Assembly: GCA_022792755.1 (NCBI GenBank)
Contig: JAAWBP010000123.1
Coordinates: 1 to 15,833 of the forward strand
Reading direction: 5' to 3'
Origin: Oscillospiraceae bacterium
GTDB lineage: Bacteria; Bacillota; Clostridia; Oscillospirales; Ruminococcaceae
Length of the DNA stretch: 15,833 nt
This document shows positions 13,693-15,833 of the stretch, piece by piece. How positions within the stretch are numbered: the stretch's first letter is position 1; each line of letters starts with the position of its first letter. The position numbers and the translations under genes are program-made. The notes beneath the pieces are model-generated. The model ran no database searches and was not told the origin of the DNA. It was given only the letters and a program-made list of their open reading frames with translations.

Positions 13693-15015
13693 TTGGCAAG
13701 AAATATTCAGATCAAACGGCTTCGGGGAATCCATCTGTCGCACCGCAAACACACGGCGGAGCGCGCGACGGAAACGATGCCGGTTCCAGCAAAAGTTTCA
13801 ATCCCAATGCAGCAGCATATGGGAGCGCCCTGTACTCCTATGGTCAGAGTGGGCGAACCGGTGAAGGTCGGGCAGAAGATCGGCGAAAGTGAGAACAATT
13901 TCTCTGTCCCGATCCACTCCAGCGTGTCGGGTACGGTGGTTGAGATCACCGACCGGGTCGATGTCGGAGGGCGCCTCGTGAAAAACGTCGTCATCGAAAC
14001 GGACGGCAAACAGGAAATCAGCGAGGAGGTCAAGCCGCCTGTCGTCGACAGCAAGGAAGATTTCATCAAGGCTGTTTATGAGAGCGGGCTCGCCGGTTTG
14101 GGCGGCGCCGGGTTCCCGGGCCATATCAAGCTGGGTTACAAGGACATCGACCGGGTGACCAAGCTGGTGGTGAACGCGGCCGAATGCGAGCCTTACATCA
14201 CGTCCGACTACCGCGAATGCATCGAAAATGCCGACGATGTGGTAGACGGCATTAAAATGGTCAAGAAGTGGTTGAATATCAAGGACGTTTACATCGGCGT
14301 AGAGGACAATAAGCCGATTGCCATCGACAATATGATGAAGATTCTGGAAGACGACCCGGATATCAACGTCATCGAGCTGGAGTCCCGTTATCCGCAGGGG
14401 GCGGAGAAGGTGATTATTTACGCCTGCACCGGCATCGTGGTGGAGGATGGGAAGCTGCCCGCCGACTGCGGCGTGCTGGTGATGAACGTCTCCAGTGTGG
14501 GCTTCCTCTCCCGCTATATCAAAACGGGGATGCCTTTGGTGCGCAAACGGCTCACCGTCGACGGCGGCGGGGTGAACGACCCCAAAAACGTCTTTGTCCC
14601 GATTGGAACGAGGATCGGGGATCTGCTCGACTTCTGCGGCGGCGTGAAGGAAAACTGCCGGAAGATCCTCATGGGCGGCCCCATGATGGGGATCGCGGTT
14701 TACGACCTGGACGCGCCGGTGATCAAAAACAACAACGCAATCCTCGCCCTGAGCGAAGACCAGATTGCGGATACGAAGGAAACCGCCTGCATCCGGTGCG
14801 GCCGGTGTATCTACGCCTGCCCGATGCGCCTGATGCCCCGCGCTCTCGAGATGGCTTATGACACCCGCAACGCAGAGGCGTTAAAGAAAGGGAACTTAAG
14901 CCTTTGTATGAACTGCGGCAGCTGTACCTTCGTCTGTCCGGCGAAGAGGAACCTCGCTCAGAAAAACCAGCTTGCTAAAGCGTTTCTCCGGCAGGCCGGA
15001 CAGAAAAAGAAATAG
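13693..15015 (+). CDS. rnfC: Rnf complex subunit RnfC (ferredoxin:NAD+ oxidoreductase)
   Basis: RnfC is the peripheral NADH/flavin- and iron-sulfur-carrying subunit of the ion-pumping Rnf complex, which couples ferredoxin oxidation to NAD+ reduction at the membrane. The 440-residue length is usual for clostridial forms. The N-terminal barrel-sandwich domain (about 5-110) leads to the Complex I 51-kDa-like domain with SGLAGLGGAGFPGHIKL (131-147), NAAECEPYI (161-169) and SRYPQGAEKVI (231-241). The C-terminal ferredoxin domain has two 4Fe-4S motifs, C366/C369/C372/C376 and C405/C408/C411/C415, each with the trailing Pro. The start is TTG at 13693, seven bases after GGAGG; no nearby ATG is in frame. 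rnfD follows after 14 nt, so the usual CDGEAB order is likely to continue beyond the window. Confidence 0.95.
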   Translation: MARNIQIKRLRGIHLSHRKHTAERATETMPVPAKVSIPMQQHMGAPCTPMVRVGEPVKVGQKIGESENNFSVPIHSSVSGTVVEITDRVDVGGRLVKNVVIETDGKQEISEEVKPPVVDSKEDFIKAVYESGLAGLGGAGFPGHIKLGYKDIDRVTKLVVNAAECEPYITSDYRECIENADDVVDGIKMVKKWLNIKDVYIGVEDNKPIAIDNMMKILEDDPDINVIELESRYPQGAEKVIIYACTGIVVEDGKLPADCGVLVMNVSSVGFLSRYIKTGMPLVRKRLTVDGGGVNDPKNVFVPIGTRIGDLLDFCGGVKENCRKILMGGPMMGIAVYDLDAPVIKNNNAILALSEDQIADTKETACIRCGRCIYACPMRLMPRALEMAYDTRNAEALKKGNLSLCMNCGSCTFVCPAKRNLAQKNQLAKAFLRQAGQKKK

Positions 15016-15029
15016 GAAGGGGTATTGCA

Positions 15030-15833
15030 TTGGAAAAGCTTCTTGTTACATCTTCTCCCCATGTCAAAAGCAGCGCCACCACCCGTAGCATCATGCTGAA
15101 TGTCGTGATTGCGATGGTCCCGGCCCTGGTCTGCGCCGTGCTTTTCTTCGGGTTTCGGGCTTTGATGCTGACTTGTGTCAGCGTGCTGGCCTGTGTATTG
15201 TTTGAATTTCTCGTCCGGCTTCTCATGAAGCGGGACAACACCATCGGTGACCTGAGCGCTGTTGTCACCGGCGTTCTGGTGGCTTTCAACGTCCCGGTGA
15301 CCTTTCCGGTCTGGATGCTGGTGATCGGCGACTTTGTGGCGATTGTCGTCGCCAAGCAGATGTTCGGCGGCATCGGGCAGAACTTTGCCAATCCCGCCAT
15401 CCTCGCGAGGATTGTCCTTTTGGTTTCCTTCCCGGCGCAGATGACCTCCTGGGTGGCGCCCGGATTCAACGACATCCTCGTCCCGGCCGACGTCGTGACG
15501 ACTGCGACGCCGCTGGCACAGATCGCGGAGGGCAGCACGCTCCCGCCCCTTCTCGACATGTTCCTTGGCAGCCGGGCGGGTTCCCTCGGGGAAACGGCGA
15601 TCCTCGCGCTGGTTGTCGGCGGTTTGTATCTGATCATCCGCCGGATCATCAACCCGATCACGCCGATTGCTTATATCGGGACGGTCTTTCTCTTCACCTG
15701 GGCGCTGGGGCTCGATCCGGTTTACCAGATTCTCGCGGGCGGGGTGATGCTCGGCGCGTTCTTTATGCTGACCGATTACTCCACCTCCCCCTCTACCATC
15801 CTTGGAAAGCTGATCTTTGCGGTGGGCTGCGGC
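15030..15833 (+). CDS. rnfD: Rnf complex membrane subunit RnfD (3' end outside window)
   Basis: The frame from TTG 15030 stays open to the last base, giving 268 residues of a protein usually near 310-330, so roughly the last 50 residues are missing. AGGAAGGGG (15014-15022) lies seven bases before the TTG and overlaps the rnfC stop. The start (M)EKLLVTSSPHVKSSATTRSI is characteristic. Helices lie near 22-44, 45-66, 73-90, 92-110, 120-138, 187-205, 211-228 and 232-250. DVVTTATPLA (154-163) matches the site where RnfD/NqrB carry covalent FMN, making T160 the predicted attachment residue. GQNFANPAILARI (116-128) and LTDYSTSPST (247-256) are also conserved. It forms part of the ion-translocating core with RnfA, E and G. 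Confidence 0.93.
   Translation, partial: MEKLLVTSSPHVKSSATTRSIMLNVVIAMVPALVCAVLFFGFRALMLTCVSVLACVLFEFLVRLLMKRDNTIGDLSAVVTGVLVAFNVPVTFPVWMLVIGDFVAIVVAKQMFGGIGQNFANPAILARIVLLVSFPAQMTSWVAPGFNDILVPADVVTTATPLAQIAEGSTLPPLLDMFLGSRAGSLGETAILALVVGGLYLIIRRIINPITPIAYIGTVFLFTWALGLDPVYQILAGGVMLGAFFMLTDYSTSPSTILGKLIFAVGCG

Overview
The window looks like chromosomal DNA of a moderately GC-rich anaerobic Firmicute, most likely a clostridial gut-type bacterium of the Oscillospirales/Ruminococcaceae kind. The grounds are strong AGGAGG-type ribosome sites, sigma-A promoters (TTGxxx-N17-TATAAT), several TTG/GTG starts, an Rnf operon opening with rnfC-rnfD, an ECF-type vitamin transporter S component, and DUF4830- and DUF5412-like proteins. 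This assignment is inference; no rRNA or tRNA gene is present to settle it.

Layout. 1-338: no confident gene; two copies of a 76-bp-period tandem repeat, then a possible RNA fold. 339-3533 (+): rlmB-type 23S rRNA methyltransferase, then a large eight-helix membrane protein built like a P-type ATPase but without its catalytic motifs. 3650-3994 (+): small exported or lipoprotein-like protein, closed by a strong terminator. 4056-4353: promoter region with a palindrome. 4354-6968 (+): EF-G-like GTPase, a REP/MITE-like palindrome, then a DUF4830 membrane-anchored protein whose start codon lies in the palindrome. 7056-7091: bidirectional terminator shared with a 58-aa minus-strand gene (7094-7270). 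7634-9894 (+): compact vitamin B6 operon of pyridoxamine kinase, ECF S component and a second kinase. 10104-11003 (+): atypical FMN-dependent alpha-hydroxy-acid dehydrogenase-like protein with its own promoter. 11168-13243 (-): AraC/GyrI-like regulator, P-loop kinase-like protein and GNAT acetyltransferase; the last two overlap by 4 nt. 13614-15833 (+): promoter, rnfC, and rnfD cut by the window edge.

Working together: the B6 genes form a salvage unit (uptake plus phosphorylation to trap the vitamer). RnfC and RnfD begin the membrane ferredoxin:NAD+ oxidoreductase. RlmB and the EF-G-like GTPase concern ribosome maturation or function, but sit in different transcription units. Most units are cleanly separated by strong hairpin terminators, so this is largely ordinary core genome. 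I see no phage, IS transposase, CRISPR or recognisable defence system. The most unusual items are the pseudo-P-type ATPase, the palindromic element that supplies a start codon, the duplicated kinase of different base composition, and the altered active site of the FMN enzyme.
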